From NCBI RefSeq assembly GCF_001714725.1, contig NZ_CP016447.1:682001-746000 (forward strand): a stretch of 64,000 nucleotides of DNA, in the 5' to 3' direction. The position numbers and the translations under genes were made by a program. Positions 1 through 9,308 of the stretch are shown one piece after another. Origin of the DNA: Acidovorax sp. RAC01. Lineage in GTDB: Bacteria > Pseudomonadota > Gammaproteobacteria > Burkholderiales > Burkholderiaceae_C. The first letter of the stretch is position 1. Every line of letters begins with the position of its first letter. The notes below the pieces were generated by a model. The model saw only the letters and a program-made list of their open reading frames with translations. It was not told the DNA's origin and searched no databases.

Positions 1-28
1 CCGCGGCGGGAATGATGGGAATGGACAT
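1..28 (-). CDS. hemW: Start of a HemW-like radical SAM protein (truncated by window edge)
   Basis: Only the first nine codons are visible, reading MSIPIIPAA from an ATG at 28 towards base 1. The assignment rests on position: in many betaproteobacteria rph, rdgB and hemW run in this order on one strand, and rdgB ends 99 bases upstream. The product would be a haem chaperone related to HemN. There is no domain to test here and no clear Shine-Dalgarno sequence, so this is context-based and weak. Confidence 0.4.
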
Positions 29-127
29 GGGAAGAATCCGGTGGGGGAAGCGCCTGGAATCTTGCCGATCACTGCCTGTCGCAGGCGGCAGCGGCGACCA
101 GCACCTCAGGCAGTTGGCGCAGGCCGG

Positions 128-730
128 TCAGGCCAGCCAGCGCTCCCGCATCAGCGCCAGCATCTGCTGTGCTGCGCGGCCACGGTGGCTGTGGGCGTTC
201 TTGACCTCGGTGGGCAGCTCGGCAAAGGTCTTGCCGAATTCGGGCAGGAACATGATGGGGTCGAACCCGAAGCCGTTGCTGCCCTGCCGCTGCCGGGTGA
301 TCTCGCCCACCACGCGGCCCACGGCAATGAGCGGCTCGGGGTCTTGCGGGCTGCGCACGGCCACCAGCGTGCTGACCATGGCGGCGCGGCGCTGGTCCAC
401 GCCCTGCATCTGCTCCAGCAGTGCCTGCACGTTGGTGTCGTCGCCCTTTTCGTAGCCAAACTGCGTGGCGTAGTACGCGGTGTCCACACCCGGCAGCCCG
501 CCAAAGGCGTCCACGCACAGGCCGGCATCGTCGGCCAGCGCGGGCAGTCCGGTGTGGGCACTGGCAAAGCGGGCTTTGGCCAGCGCGTTTTCGACAAAGG
601 TGCGAAACGGCTCCTCGGCCTCCCCCACGCCCAGGTCGGCCTGGCGCACCAGCTCGACCCCCAGCGGTGCAAACATGGCTTGCAGTTCGGCCAGTTTGCC
701 GCGGTTATTCGATGCGAGCACGATTTTCAT
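128..730 (-). CDS. rdgB: RdgB/HAM1 family XTP/dITP pyrophosphatase
   Basis: This enzyme removes pyrophosphate from non-canonical purine nucleotides (dITP, XTP) so that hypoxanthine and xanthine are not built into DNA or RNA. The 200-residue length fits the family. The substrate-binding SNNRGK motif is at residues 7-12, the ADDAGL stretch carrying the catalytic Asp is at about 66-71, and the GFGFDPIM and SHRGRA motifs lie towards the C-terminus. It follows rph on the same strand after 60 bp that hold an AT-rich hairpin repeat, so the two are probably co-transcribed. The start at MKIVLASNN is the canonical N-terminus. Identification is firm. Confidence 0.97.
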   Translation of the reverse strand: MKIVLASNNRGKLAELQAMFAPLGVELVRQADLGVGEAEEPFRTFVENALAKARFASAHTGLPALADDAGLCVDAFGGLPGVDTAYYATQFGYEKGDDTNVQALLEQMQGVDQRRAAMVSTLVAVRSPQDPEPLIAVGRVVGEITRQRQGSNGFGFDPIMFLPEFGKTFAELPTEVKNAHSHRGRAAQQMLALMRERWLA

Positions 731-739
731 GGTCTAAAT

Positions 740-793
740 GGCCTCTGAGGCTTGTATTTATTGCCCTGAAAGCTATTACTTTTATAGCAATCA
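740..793. repeat. AT-rich mini-repeat (copy 1) between rph and rdgB
   Basis: This copy contains GCTTG, then TTGCCCTGA, then AGCTATTACTTTTATAGCAA. GCTAT (772-776) can pair with ATAGC (84-88 of the same line, i.e. 784-788). The same ordered blocks recur at about 24.1, 30.4, 34.7, 40.1, 57.6 and 60.3 kb. It abuts the rph stop codon at 791-793 and could form a hairpin in the rph-rdgB message. Confidence 0.7.
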
Positions 794-1534
794 GAGTGGC
801 ATTGCCAGGGCCTTGCGCTGCAGCTCCACCAGCTCGGCGATGCCCTTTTCGGCCAGGCCCAGCAGCTGGTCCATCTCGTGGCGCGAAAAAGCAGCCCCCT
901 CGGCGGTGCCCTGCACTTCCACGTAGTGGCCCGCGCCTGTCATCACGACGTTCATGTCGGTATCACAGCCCACGTCTTCCACGTATTCCAGGTCGAGCAC
1001 GGGCGTGCCCTGGACGATGCCCACCGAGATGGCGGCCACGGGCTGCAGCAGAGGCGTCTGCGTGATCTTGCCGGCTGCCAGCAGGCCAGCCACCGCATCG
1101 TGCGCGGCCACCCAGGCCCCGGTGATGGCAGCCGTGCGGGTGCCGCCGTCGGCCTGGATCACGTCGCAATCGAACTGGATGGTGCGCTCGCCCAGCAGCT
1201 TGAGATCGAACACCGCGCGCAGCGAACGGCCGATAAGGCGCTGGATCTCTTGCGTGCGCCCGCTTTGCTTGCCGCGTGCCGCTTCGCGGTCGCTGCGGGT
1301 GTGGGTGGCGCGCGGCAGCATGCCGTATTCGGCCGTGACCCAGCCCTCACCGCTGCCGCGCTTGTGCGGCGGCACGCGCTCTTCTACCGAAGCCGTACAC
1401 AGCACCTTGGTGTTGCCGAACTCGATGAGCACCGAACCTTCGGCATGCATCGTGTAGTGGCGGGTGATGCGCACGGGGCGCAGGGCGTCCAGGGGGCGGT
1501 TGTCGGGTCGGGTGCAGGGGACCGAGGTGTTCAT
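791..1534 (-). CDS. rph: Ribonuclease PH
   Basis: RNase PH is a phosphorolytic 3'-5' exoribonuclease that trims tRNA 3' ends using phosphate. The 247-residue protein is one full-length RNase PH domain. It shows the family signatures: [20 protein letters not shown] near the N-terminus, the [27 protein letters not shown] block, [19 protein letters not shown], and [13 protein letters not shown] with the metal-binding acidic residues. The N-terminal [14 protein letters not shown] tail is a few residues longer than in E. coli. It is followed by rdgB on the same strand. Confidence 0.97.
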   Translation of the reverse strand: MNTSVPCTRPDNRPLDALRPVRITRHYTMHAEGSVLIEFGNTKVLCTASVEERVPPHKRGSGEGWVTAEYGMLPRATHTRSDREAARGKQSGRTQEIQRLIGRSLRAVFDLKLLGERTIQFDCDVIQADGGTRTAAITGAWVAAHDAVAGLLAAGKITQTPLLQPVAAISVGIVQGTPVLDLEYVEDVGCDTDMNVVMTGAGHYVEVQGTAEGAAFSRHEMDQLLGLAEKGIAELVELQRKALAMPL

Positions 1535-1721
1535 GGAGGTTGGGGCTGTTGGGCGAAATGGAGCAAATACGAAGGAAGGGCGCGGGTTCCGTCCGGATAC
1601 GCCCAGTTGAACGCAGCGGGTGGCCCAGCAGCCTGGCTATGGCCCAGGTCAACGGGCAATCCGAGCCAGCCAACGCGGCGCCCGGCTGCGCGGGCGGCCG
1701 TGCCGTCTGGCCCTGGGGCTG

Positions 1722-2624
1722 TCAGGCCTTGCGCGCAGCAGACCGGCGGATGGCTTCGTTGATTTCTGCAATCGACCGTTCGATCGCGGCATCGTCGAGA
1801 TCATCCACCAGACCGTCGAGCGGACCCGCCTGGATGGTGGACGCAAACACGTCGTCGCTGATGCTGTCGGTGGAGACCCCTTGCGTGGACTCGAAGGCGT
1901 CGGGTGTCTCCCACTCCAGGGCCACCACGGTCACGTTGTCGCTGCTGTCACCGGCCACGCGCAGGGCATCTTCGACCAGATCCGGCACGGCGTGCGATAC
2001 CGAATTGCGCGACAGCTGCCGGGCGATGTCGTCATCGCTGAGCGTGCCCCACAGGCCGTCGGAGCACAGCAAGATGCGGTCGCCCTGCTCCAGGTACACG
2101 GGCCCGGTGATGTCATAGATGGGCTTGGTGGGCGAGCCCAGGCAGGTGAACAGCACGTTGCGGTTGATGCGGTCCAGGCCCGGCGGCGGCGCATTGCGCA
2201 GCTCCATATAAGAATGGTCGCGCGTACGCGTGAGCAGCTCGCCATCGCGCACCATGTACAGGCGCGAGTCACCGCAGTGGATCCAGGTGGCAGTGCCCGC
2301 CTGCAGCACCGCGGCCACCAGCGTGGTGCGTGGCGTGTCGAGCATTCCGCGGTCGGTGGCGTAGCGCAGGATCTGGTGGTGGGCGGCCAGCAGCGCACCC
2401 GACAGAAACTCTTGCACGTCCTTCAGCTGGGGCTTGGCCTCGCGCTGAAACAGGGCCGAGATGGTCTGCAAGGCAATCTGCGCGGCAACTTCCCCCTCGG
2501 GGTGGCCGCCCATGCCGTCGGCCAGCACAAAAAGGCCCGATTCGCGCGTGTAGCAATAGCCCATGCGGTCTTCGTTCTTCTCGCGCCCACCGCGGCGGCT
2601 GATCTGGAATACGGAGAATTTCAT
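1722..2624 (-). CDS. PP2C-family serine/threonine protein phosphatase
   Basis: A soluble metal-dependent protein phosphatase of the PPM/PP2C family. The metal-binding motifs are visible: NEDR near residue 18, LADGMGGH at about residues 34-41, a CSDGLW motif in the middle, and SDNVTVVALEW near residue 235. The last 60 residues are an acidic tail absent from minimal family members. It lies 82 bp downstream of a Ser/Thr kinase on the same strand, so the pair probably forms a reversible phosphorylation switch. Such pairs often belong to type VI secretion (PpkA/PppA), but no secretion genes are in this window and the targets are unknown. Confidence 0.92.
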   Translation of the reverse strand: MKFSVFQISRRGGREKNEDRMGYCYTRESGLFVLADGMGGHPEGEVAAQIALQTISALFQREAKPQLKDVQEFLSGALLAAHHQILRYATDRGMLDTPRTTLVAAVLQAGTATWIHCGDSRLYMVRDGELLTRTRDHSYMELRNAPPPGLDRINRNVLFTCLGSPTKPIYDITGPVYLEQGDRILLCSDGLWGTLSDDDIARQLSRNSVSHAVPDLVEDALRVAGDSSDNVTVVALEWETPDAFESTQGVSTDSISDDVFASTIQAGPLDGLVDDLDDAAIERSIAEINEAIRRSAARKA

Positions 2625-2706
2625 AGCGGCTCACGCCCACAGGCATGCCCCAAAGGCACTGTCAATGAACACATGCCCGGCCCCACCCGATCAGCGTGAT
2701 GCGGGT

Positions 2707-3723
2707 TCATCGGGGCTTGGCTCCGATTCCGGTGGCTTCACCCACCTTTTGCACGTTCTTCTTGGTGTCCGACACCAGCGTGTCGAGCTGCAAGCGCATC
2801 TTCTCGGCCACGGTGAGCTTGGTGTAGCGGCGCTCGCCTTCGCGGCTGAGTTCCTTTTGCAGCGCAAACACCGACTGCGGGCGCGAGAGCGGGTCGAGTG
2901 CCATGCACCATTCGACCACTTCGATCAAGTTGTCGGAATACACCCCGCGCAGCTTGGTCAGCGCGAGCGAAAGGCGGTCTTTTTCGACACGCTGCGGCGC
3001 CTCGTTCGGGGGAAAGCCCTGCATGCAGGCATAGATGCAGGCGCCGATGGCGTAGATATCCGTCCACGGGCCCATCTGCGAATCGCGCCGGTACATTTCA
3101 GGCGCAGCAAAACCGGGGGTGTACATCGGACGGATGAAATTGCCTTCCTTGGACAGCACCTCGCGCGCCGCCCCGAAGTCGATCATCACAGCCTTGTTGT
3201 CGTCGGTGATGAAGATGTTGGCGGGCTTGATGTCGAGGTGCAGCATCTTGTGCTGGTGCACGATGCGCAGCCCGCGCAGCACCTCGTCGAACAGCGAGCG
3301 GATGGTGGACTCCCGAAACACCTTTTGTGTCTTCAGGTCACGCGCGGTGATGATGAAGTCCTGCAGGGTCGCGCCCTCCAGGTAGTTCATCACCATGTAG
3401 ACGGTTTCGTTCTCGCGAAAGAAGTTGAGTACGCTCACCACAGAGGCGTGCGAGATCTGCGCGAGGGAGCGCCCTTCTTCAAAAAAGCTCTTAAGTCCCA
3501 GCCGGTAGAGCGACAGCTTTTCAGACGGCACTTTAGGCAGAAGTTCGCCCGGCGCGCGGGTGGCCAGCGACGAGGGAAGGTATTCCTTGATCGCCACCTG
3601 CTGGCCTTCGCTGTCGATGGCCAGATACACCACGCCAAAGCCCCCGGAGGACACCCGGCGAACCACGCGGTATCCACCGATAAGGGTGTCGGGCGGCAGG
3701 GGCGCCGGCTTGATTTTTGACAT
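2707..3723 (-). CDS. Hanks-type serine/threonine protein kinase
   Basis: A eukaryotic-like kinase of 338 residues. The glycine-rich loop SSGGFGVVY is at about 25-33, the ATP-binding lysine is in VAIKEY (Lys45/46), the catalytic loop is HLDIKPANIF (about 162-171, with Leu where HRD has Arg), the magnesium-binding IDFGAA is at about 181-186, and the APE motif is in the segment TPGFAAPE. The C-terminus is short and hydrophilic, and I see no membrane segment or sensor domain, so it should be cytosolic. A kinase lacking the HRD arginine often needs no activation-loop phosphorylation; this is inference. It is divergent from yicC, with 72 bp between them. Confidence 0.93.
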   Translation of the reverse strand: MSKIKPAPLPPDTLIGGYRVVRRVSSGGFGVVYLAIDSEGQQVAIKEYLPSSLATRAPGELLPKVPSEKLSLYRLGLKSFFEEGRSLAQISHASVVSVLNFFRENETVYMVMNYLEGATLQDFIITARDLKTQKVFRESTIRSLFDEVLRGLRIVHQHKMLHLDIKPANIFITDDNKAVMIDFGAAREVLSKEGNFIRPMYTPGFAAPEMYRRDSQMGPWTDIYAIGACIYACMQGFPPNEAPQRVEKDRLSLALTKLRGVYSDNLIEVVEWCMALDPLSRPQSVFALQKELSREGERRYTKLTVAEKMRLQLDTLVSDTKKNVQKVGEATGIGAKPR

Positions 3724-3795
3724 ATTTTGCGAAGATGACTCGGCTGTGGGGCGGAACCCGGATAATCGCCGGATCCCAGCTACATCAAAAGTCTA

Positions 3796-4713
3796 ATGCC
3801 AGTTTACAGCATGACCGGATACGCCAGCGTACAGCACGGCGCCTCTGCCGCTGGCTCGGAAACCGATGCCCGCACGCCTGGTTCGCGCAGGCTCGGGCTG
3901 GAAATCCGCTCGGTCAACAGCCGGTTTCTGGACCTCTCTTTCCGCCTCCCTGACGAGCTCCGCGCGATGGAGCCCGCCCTGCGCAGCCTGCTGACTGCCC
4001 AGCTCAAGCGCGGCAAGGTGGAGGTGCGCGCGGCCATTGAAAGCGACGACAGCAACGCGCTGCCAGACCCTCCCGCCCGCGTGCTGCAGCGGCTCAATAC
4101 CTTGCAGGATTCCGTACGCGCGTGGCTGCCCAGCGCAGCCCCGCTGTCGGTGGCCGACGCACTGCGCCTGTGCGCCAATGCACAGACCGGCACCGAAGAC
4201 TGGAGCGCAACGGTGCCTGCCTTGGCGCAGGAGGCGCTGGACGCCCTGATCTCTGCCCGCGAGCGCGAAGGCAAACGCCTGGCAGTCATGCTGCTGGACC
4301 GCGTCAAGCAGTTGCGCGCCCTGGCACAACAGGCCACGCCCATGATTCCGATGCTGGTTGAGCAGCAGCGCCTGCGTTTCATGGAGCGCTGGAAAGAAGC
4401 CATGGCGCTCACCGACGGCACCACGCTGCCCGAGGCCGCCCGCGACCGTGCCCTGACCGAAGCCACCGCCTTCGCCATCCGCATCGATGTGGCTGAAGAG
4501 ATCACCCGGCTGGATTCGCACCTGGACGAGATCGAGCGGCTGCTGAAAAAGGGCGGAGAAGTCGGCAAACGCCTGGACTTCCTGATCCAGGAACTGCACC
4601 GCGAGGCCAACACAATGGGATCCAAGTCGGCAGCGCTGGACCTCACGCGCGTGAGCGTCGACATGAAGGTGCTGATCGAGCAGATGCGTGAACAAGTGCA
4701 GAACATCGAATAA
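3796..4713 (+). CDS. yicC: YicC family endoribonuclease
   Basis: YicC proteins are conserved RNases implicated in small-RNA turnover in E. coli. This one has the N-terminal SMTGYA signature (residues 5-10), the [17 protein letters not shown] segment, and the C-terminal DUF1732 block [17 protein letters not shown]...[21 protein letters not shown]. It has 305 residues against about 287 in E. coli. The excess is an insertion after [12 protein letters not shown] that is rich in Ala, Ser and Gly. It heads the plus-strand run yicC-gmk-rpoZ, an order widespread in proteobacteria. Confidence 0.96.
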   Translation: MPVYSMTGYASVQHGASAAGSETDARTPGSRRLGLEIRSVNSRFLDLSFRLPDELRAMEPALRSLLTAQLKRGKVEVRAAIESDDSNALPDPPARVLQRLNTLQDSVRAWLPSAAPLSVADALRLCANAQTGTEDWSATVPALAQEALDALISAREREGKRLAVMLLDRVKQLRALAQQATPMIPMLVEQQRLRFMERWKEAMALTDGTTLPEAARDRALTEATAFAIRIDVAEEITRLDSHLDEIERLLKKGGEVGKRLDFLIQELHREANTMGSKSAALDLTRVSVDMKVLIEQMREQVQNIE

Positions 4714-4748
4714 GCTCACCTTTTGATAGCGAACAGCGCATATTCCAT

Positions 4749-5369
4749 ATGGACTATCCCGGAAATCTCATCGTAGTGGCCGCCCCCAGCGGCGCTGGCA
4801 AATCCAGCCTTGTGAAGGCCTTGCTGGAACTAGACTCGCACGTCCACCTGTCGATCTCGCACACCACGCGGGCGCCTCGCGGCCAGGAAAAGCATGGGCG
4901 CGACTACTACTTTGCATCCCAGTCCGAGTTCGACGCCATGATCGAAGGCGGCGCATTTGTGGAGTGGGCGCTGGTGCACGGCAACCGCTACGGCACATCC
5001 AAGAAAGCCATCGAGGAGCGTATCGCCCAGGGGTCCGACGTGATCCTGGAAATCGACTTCCAGGGCGCCCTGCAGATCCGCGAGGCATTTGCCAACGCCA
5101 TCCTGGTGTTCATCCTGCCGCCAAGCTGGGAAGAACTGCGCTCGCGCCTGGAGCGCCGCGGCGAGGACTCACCCGAGGTGATCGAAGTGCGCCTGAAAAA
5201 CGCCGCCACCGAGATGGCACAGGTCGCCAAATTCGACTTCGTTATAATCAATGAGTTGTTTGAGCGCGCCCTTTTCGATCTGAAAGCGGTAGTCCACGCC
5301 CAGCGACTCAAGTACGCCGCCCAGCGCCGCGCCCGAGCCGACACTTTTCAGTCGCTCAATATCACCTGA
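4749..5369 (+). CDS. gmk: Guanylate kinase
   Basis: Guanylate kinase phosphorylates GMP to GDP with ATP and is essential for GTP, dGTP and ppGpp supply. The P-loop APSGAGKSS is at residues 12-20. The GMP-binding [19 protein letters not shown] follows at about 37-55, with EIDFQGA near residue 100. The length of 206 residues is typical. It is 35 bp downstream of yicC and 17 bp upstream of rpoZ, so the three genes form one transcription unit. Position next to rpoZ and spoT is the classic guanine-nucleotide/stringent-response neighbourhood. Confidence 0.98.
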   Translation: MDYPGNLIVVAAPSGAGKSSLVKALLELDSHVHLSISHTTRAPRGQEKHGRDYYFASQSEFDAMIEGGAFVEWALVHGNRYGTSKKAIEERIAQGSDVILEIDFQGALQIREAFANAILVFILPPSWEELRSRLERRGEDSPEVIEVRLKNAATEMAQVAKFDFVIINELFERALFDLKAVVHAQRLKYAAQRRARADTFQSLNIT

Positions 5370-5386
5370 ATCCCCGGAGTAAGACG

Positions 5387-5590
5387 ATGGCACGCATCAC
5401 CGTAGAAGACTGTCTGGAAAAAATCCCCAACCGCTTTCAGCTGGTGCTGGCGGCCACGTACCGTGCCCGCATGCTGAGCCAGGGCCATGCCCCCCGCATC
5501 GAAAGCCGCAACAAGCCTGCCGTGACCGCCCTGCGCGAGATCGCCGATGGCAAGGTGGGCCTGGAGATGCTCAAGAAGGTTCCGGGTTGA
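5387..5590 (+). CDS. rpoZ: RNA polymerase omega subunit
   Basis: Omega is the small RNA polymerase subunit that helps assemble beta-prime and forms part of a ppGpp-binding site. The 67-residue protein opens with the conserved [28 protein letters not shown] segment and contains [18 protein letters not shown] Shine-Dalgarno GGAG lies upstream (CCCCGGAGTAAGACG before the ATG). It is the last gene before a strong terminator at 5623-5648. Confidence 0.97.
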   Translation: MARITVEDCLEKIPNRFQLVLAATYRARMLSQGHAPRIESRNKPAVTALREIADGKVGLEMLKKVPG

Positions 5591-5622
5591 GGCTTCCGCG
5601 GGCAGGCACGCCCTCAAAAATG

Positions 5623-5648
5623 GCACCGCGCATGCGGTGCTTTTTTTT
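5623..5648 (+). terminator. Rho-independent terminator after rpoZ
   Basis: A perfect 7-bp stem GCACCGC/GCGGTGC with a GCAT loop is followed by eight T residues. It ends the yicC-gmk-rpoZ unit 33 bp after the rpoZ stop, so spoT, 43 bp further on, probably has its own promoter or relies on read-through. Confidence 0.93.
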
Positions 5649-5690
5649 GCCCAAGGCCGGGCAAAACCTCTTGCGCGCTACATTTAGGGT

Positions 5691-7976
5691 ATGAACGCGG
5701 TGCTCATTTCACCCTCGGCCACACCGCCACGCCCCGGCGAATCGGCAGCGCCGGCCAGCGGCAGCCTGTCTGCGGCGGCGGCAGCTGCCAATGCGGCGGC
5801 GGCCAGCTTTGCAGCGCTGACGGACAGCCTCGATTATCTGGATGCTGCCAGCATTGAACAGGTGCGCCAGGCGTACCGCTTTGCCGACGAGGCGCACCTG
5901 GGGCAGCTGCGCAGCAGCGGCGAACCCTACATCACACACCCGATTGCTGTAGCAGCGCAATGCGCCACCTGGAAGCTTGACGCGCAGGCCCTGATGGCCG
6001 CTTTGCTGCACGACGCCATGGAAGACTGCGGCGTCACCAAGGCCGACCTGATTGACCGCTTCGGGCTACCCGTGGCGGAGCTGGTGGACGGACTGACCAA
6101 GCTCGACAAGCTGCAGTTCAACACCCGCGAAGAGAACCAGGCAGAGTCGTTCCGCAAGATGCTGCTGGCCATGGCCCGCGACGTGCGCGTGATCCTCATC
6201 AAGCTGGCCGACCGCACCCACAACATGCGCACGCTGTCGGACATGCCGCGCAGCAAGTGGGGCCGCATCTCGTCGGAAACGCTGGAAATCTATGCTCCTA
6301 TCGCCCATCGGCTGGGGCTGAACCAGACCTACCGGGAACTGCAGGACCTTGCCTTCCGCCACCTGCACCCCTGGCGCTACGCCACGCTGTACAAGGCCGT
6401 CAACAAGTCGCGCAACCGCCGGCGCGATCTGGTCCAAAAGGTGCAGGCCGAGGTCGATGCCGCCTTTTCCAAGATCGGAATGAAGGTCCGCCTGGCCGGC
6501 CGGGAAAAGACGCTGTACGCCATCTACCAGAAGATGGACCACAAGCACCTGAGCTTTGCCCAGGTAACCGACATCTATGGTTTTCGCGTGATCGTCCCCA
6601 CCGTGACCGACTGCTACACGGCCATGGGCGTACTGCACCAGATGTACAAACCGGTGCCGGGCAAGTTCAAGGACCACATCGCCATTGCGAAGCTCAATGG
6701 CTACCAGTCTTTGCACACCACGCTCGTCGGCCCTTCGGGCGTGAACATCGAGTTCCAGATGCGCACCGATGAGATGCACGTCATCGCCGAGGCCGGCGTG
6801 GCGGCGCACTGGCTCTATAAGGCGCAAGATGCGGACGGGACGTCTGCAGAACGACTGGGCACCAAGTGGCTGCAGTCGCTGCTCGACATCCAGAATGAGA
6901 CGCGTGACGCGGCCGAGTTCTGGGACCATGTGAAGGTCGATCTTTTCCCGGACGCGGTCTACGTCTTCACGCCCAAGAGCCAGATCATGGCGTTGCCACG
7001 CGGCGCTACTGTGGTGGACTTCGCCTATGCCATCCACAGCAACGTGGGAGACCGCACCACCGCCGCCAAGATCAACAACGAGCAGGTGCCGCTGCGCACT
7101 GAACTCAAGAACGGCGACGTGGTGGAAGTGATCACGGCCCCCGTGTCGGCACCGAATCCGGCGTGGCTGGGCTTTGTACGCACTGGGCGGGCACGATCGA
7201 AAATCCGCCACTATCTCAAGACGCTGGCGCAGGCGGAGTCCGAAGGTCTGGGGGAAAAGTTGCTGACACAGGCCATTCGCGCGGAAGGCATGGAACAGCT
7301 TCCCCCCGTGAATGCCGAGACGCAACCGATGTGGGAAAAGCTTCTGCGATTCACTGGCAACCGGACGCGCAGTGAGCTGATGACCGATCTCGGCCTGGGC
7401 AAGCGCATTGCCAGCATCGTTGCCAAGCGCCTCATGGTGCTCATGGCAGAGCACGGGCACCGCCCGAACGCACTGCTCTTGAGCAAAGAACGGTACACGT
7501 CCCACGAAACCCTGTCGCAAGGGGCTGTCACCCTTGATGGCAGCGAAAATGCGTCGGTGCAGTATGCAAGCTGCTGCCGTCCAGTGCCGGGTGACAGTAT
7601 CGTCGGCTACCTGGGCCGCGGCGAAGGACTGGTGGTGCATAACACCCACTGCGGCGTCGCCAAGCGCCTGCAGCACAAGGACAGCGAGCGATTCATCGCG
7701 GTGGACTGGTCGGATGAGCCCACACGGATGTTTGAAACCGGGATTGTGGTGACTGTCAATAACGGCAAAGGGGTGCTGGCCCGAATCGCCGCGGAACTCG
7801 CGAACGCCGAAGCCGACATCACCCATGTGGATATGGATGACGAGGTTGCACTCGACACCATTGATCTGCGTTTCATCGTCGCCGTTCGTGACCAGAACCA
7901 TCTTGAAACGGCGCTTCGAAATCTGCGGCGTACGGCAGCAGTCATCCGGGCGATGCGGCTGACGCCGCAGGCGTGA
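5691..7976 (+). CDS. spoT: Bifunctional (p)ppGpp synthetase/hydrolase (SpoT/Rel)
   Basis: This long RSH enzyme makes and degrades the alarmone (p)ppGpp. The HD hydrolase domain is intact (HP at 83-84; LLHDAMED with the HD pair at 107-108). The synthetase domain shows GREKTLYAIYQKM, YGFRVIVPT and NGYQSLHTT. It is followed by a TGS domain (DAVYVFTPKSQIMALPRGATVVDFAYAIH), a zinc-finger/helical region (YASCCRPVPGD...VVHNTHC) and a C-terminal ACT domain. At 761 residues it is longer than E. coli SpoT (about 702). The excess is an Ala-rich N-terminal tail of some 40 residues. Both catalytic halves look functional from their motifs. Confidence 0.96.
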   Translation: MNAVLISPSATPPRPGESAAPASGSLSAAAAAANAAAASFAALTDSLDYLDAASIEQVRQAYRFADEAHLGQLRSSGEPYITHPIAVAAQCATWKLDAQALMAALLHDAMEDCGVTKADLIDRFGLPVAELVDGLTKLDKLQFNTREENQAESFRKMLLAMARDVRVILIKLADRTHNMRTLSDMPRSKWGRISSETLEIYAPIAHRLGLNQTYRELQDLAFRHLHPWRYATLYKAVNKSRNRRRDLVQKVQAEVDAAFSKIGMKVRLAGREKTLYAIYQKMDHKHLSFAQVTDIYGFRVIVPTVTDCYTAMGVLHQMYKPVPGKFKDHIAIAKLNGYQSLHTTLVGPSGVNIEFQMRTDEMHVIAEAGVAAHWLYKAQDADGTSAERLGTKWLQSLLDIQNETRDAAEFWDHVKVDLFPDAVYVFTPKSQIMALPRGATVVDFAYAIHSNVGDRTTAAKINNEQVPLRTELKNGDVVEVITAPVSAPNPAWLGFVRTGRARSKIRHYLKTLAQAESEGLGEKLLTQAIRAEGMEQLPPVNAETQPMWEKLLRFTGNRTRSELMTDLGLGKRIASIVAKRLMVLMAEHGHRPNALLLSKERYTSHETLSQGAVTLDGSENASVQYASCCRPVPGDSIVGYLGRGEGLVVHNTHCGVAKRLQHKDSERFIAVDWSDEPTRMFETGIVVTVNNGKGVLARIAAELANAEADITHVDMDDEVALDTIDLRFIVAVRDQNHLETALRNLRRTAAVIRAMRLTPQA

Positions 7977-8036
7977 CGCTGCAGTGGCGCGCCCCCTGCC
8001 CCGAGCGCAACCGATACCGGGGATGCTGGACTCGTT

Positions 8037-8600
8037 CTAACCCGCTGTCGTAGCTGACGGGTAGCGCACGGCGAGCACCTCCAGATACCTCGTCCCGCCG
8101 GGCGTGGGCAGGGCGATCTCGTCTCCCACCCGTGCCTTCAGCAACGCTCTGGCTACGGGGGAAATCCAGCTGACCTGCGACGCTGCGCTGTCTGCCTCAT
8201 CAATGCCCATGATGGTGATCGTCCGCTCAGTGCCCCCATTCTCACAATAGGTGACGGTGGCGCCGAAGAAAACCTGGTCACTGCCTGCGTGCACCGCAGG
8301 GTTTACCACCTCCGCGATCTCAAGTCGCTTGGTGAGGAAGCGAATCCGGCGATCGATCTCGCGCAATCGCTTCTTTCCGTACAGATAGTCACCATTTTCC
8401 GACCGATCACCGTTACTGGCAGCCCAGTGAACGGCCTCAACGACCTTCGGCCGCTCATCGTCGATGAGCTGGAAGAGTTCACCACGCAATCTGCTGTAGC
8501 CGCTTGCTGTGATGTAGTTCTTCCCTCCCGGCAAGACTGGCAGGTCGGAAGCTTCATCGTCATCGCCAGCCTCAGACTCTTTTGTGAATGCTTTACTCAC
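8037..8600 (-). CDS. greB: Transcription elongation factor GreB
   Basis: GreB enters the RNA polymerase secondary channel and stimulates cleavage of backtracked RNA. The coiled-coil N-terminal domain (NYITASGYSRLRGELFQLIDDERPKVVEAVHWAASNGDRSENGDYLYGKKRLREIDRRI) carries the acidic tip needed for cleavage, and the C-terminal FKBP-like domain ends near GGTRYLEVLAVRYP. I chose the GTG at 8600 because GGAGG (8609-8613) lies exactly 8 bases upstream; the reading frame stays open further upstream without support. This gives 187 residues, about 30 more than E. coli GreB, the excess being an acidic N-terminal tail. Convergent with spoT. Confidence 0.93.
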   Translation of the reverse strand: MSKAFTKESEAGDDDEASDLPVLPGGKNYITASGYSRLRGELFQLIDDERPKVVEAVHWAASNGDRSENGDYLYGKKRLREIDRRIRFLTKRLEIAEVVNPAVHAGSDQVFFGATVTYCENGGTERTITIMGIDEADSAASQVSWISPVARALLKARVGDEIALPTPGGTRYLEVLAVRYPSATTAG

Positions 8601-8613
8601 CTCAAAAACCTCC

Positions 8614-9010
8614 AGACCGCATCGTAATCCGCATCCTTCGAATACACCGCGGAGCAAGAGTGCACTCAGCACCGAAACGGGTCATCGCCCTTGGCGCGAA
8701 TCACGTCGCATGAGGAGGAGGCTCCTGAACTGGCGGCTGGAGTGGTCGAGGCAACCGATCGCCCACGGCATGATCTAACACCCAGATGGGTGGATCATCC
8801 ACTGCGGGAAACGGGGGACAGGCGACGGAACCGGGACGATATGAGCCATTGCGAACTCCTTGAGCACAGGTTCAAAAAGCCAACGTAGTCCGGGTTTCGT
8901 GATCGCTGTGACGGAAACGCGCTCGATTGCGAATAGGAATAGGAGAAGCCCGCTTCCACGGACTTGCAGATTCCCGGTGCCGCAACCATCCACAGACGAG
9001 CTGCCGAAAA
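8614..9010. other. About 400 bp without a recognisable gene
   Basis: Between greB and the tRNA-Arg terminator I see no reading frame with credible codon use or homology and no clear RNA motif. It presumably holds the greB promoter on the minus strand. Confidence 0.6.
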
Positions 9011-9045
9011 GGAAAAAGCCCTGAGTCTTTTCAGACTCAGGGCTT
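9011..9045 (-). terminator. Terminator of the tRNA-Arg gene
   Basis: On the minus strand, a 12-bp perfect stem (AAGCCCTGAGTC / GACTCAGGGCTT) with a 6-base loop is followed by TTTTTCC. It starts 7 bases after the CCA end of tRNA-Arg and ends that transcript. Confidence 0.93.
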
Positions 9046-9051
9046 ACCTGT

Positions 9052-9128
9052 TGGTGCGGCTGGCAGGAATCGAACCCACGACCCCTTGGTTCGTAGCCAA
9101 GTACTCTATCCAGCTGAGCTACAGCCGC
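9052..9128 (-). tRNA. tRNA-Arg (anticodon ACG)
   Basis: A 77-base cloverleaf with encoded CCA. The acceptor GCGGCTG pairs with CAGCCGC, the D-arm is GCTCAGCTGGATAGAGT, the anticodon stem CTTGG/CCAAG holds the loop CTACGAA (anticodon ACG), and the T-arm is GTGGGTTCGAATCC. The wobble A is normally converted to inosine by TadA, so it reads CGU, CGC and CGA. A TATAAT box (9139-9144, minus strand) lies 10 bases upstream of the mature 5' end. Confidence 0.96.
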
Positions 9129-9308
9129 TAAGCTTCGAATTATAGCATGCTTTTCTGGGATGAGCCTAAAAAAAGCAGGTTGTATTTTCTAGCCTTTCCA
9201 GACTGAAACACACCTCGCTACGTCCGAGCAGTGTATGCAATTGTACTGTCATTCAGATGACCAAAAAGCGAAACGTCGGCAGGTGCCAGAAATTTGCCGC
9301 AAGGCGTC

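Noticed and set aside
1722..3723. Type VI secretion PpkA/PppA module
   Set aside because: No tss genes or FHA proteins appear anywhere in the window.
6066..7901. Long minus-strand open frame inside spoT
   Set aside because: Shadow frame; spoT motifs are complete on the plus strand.
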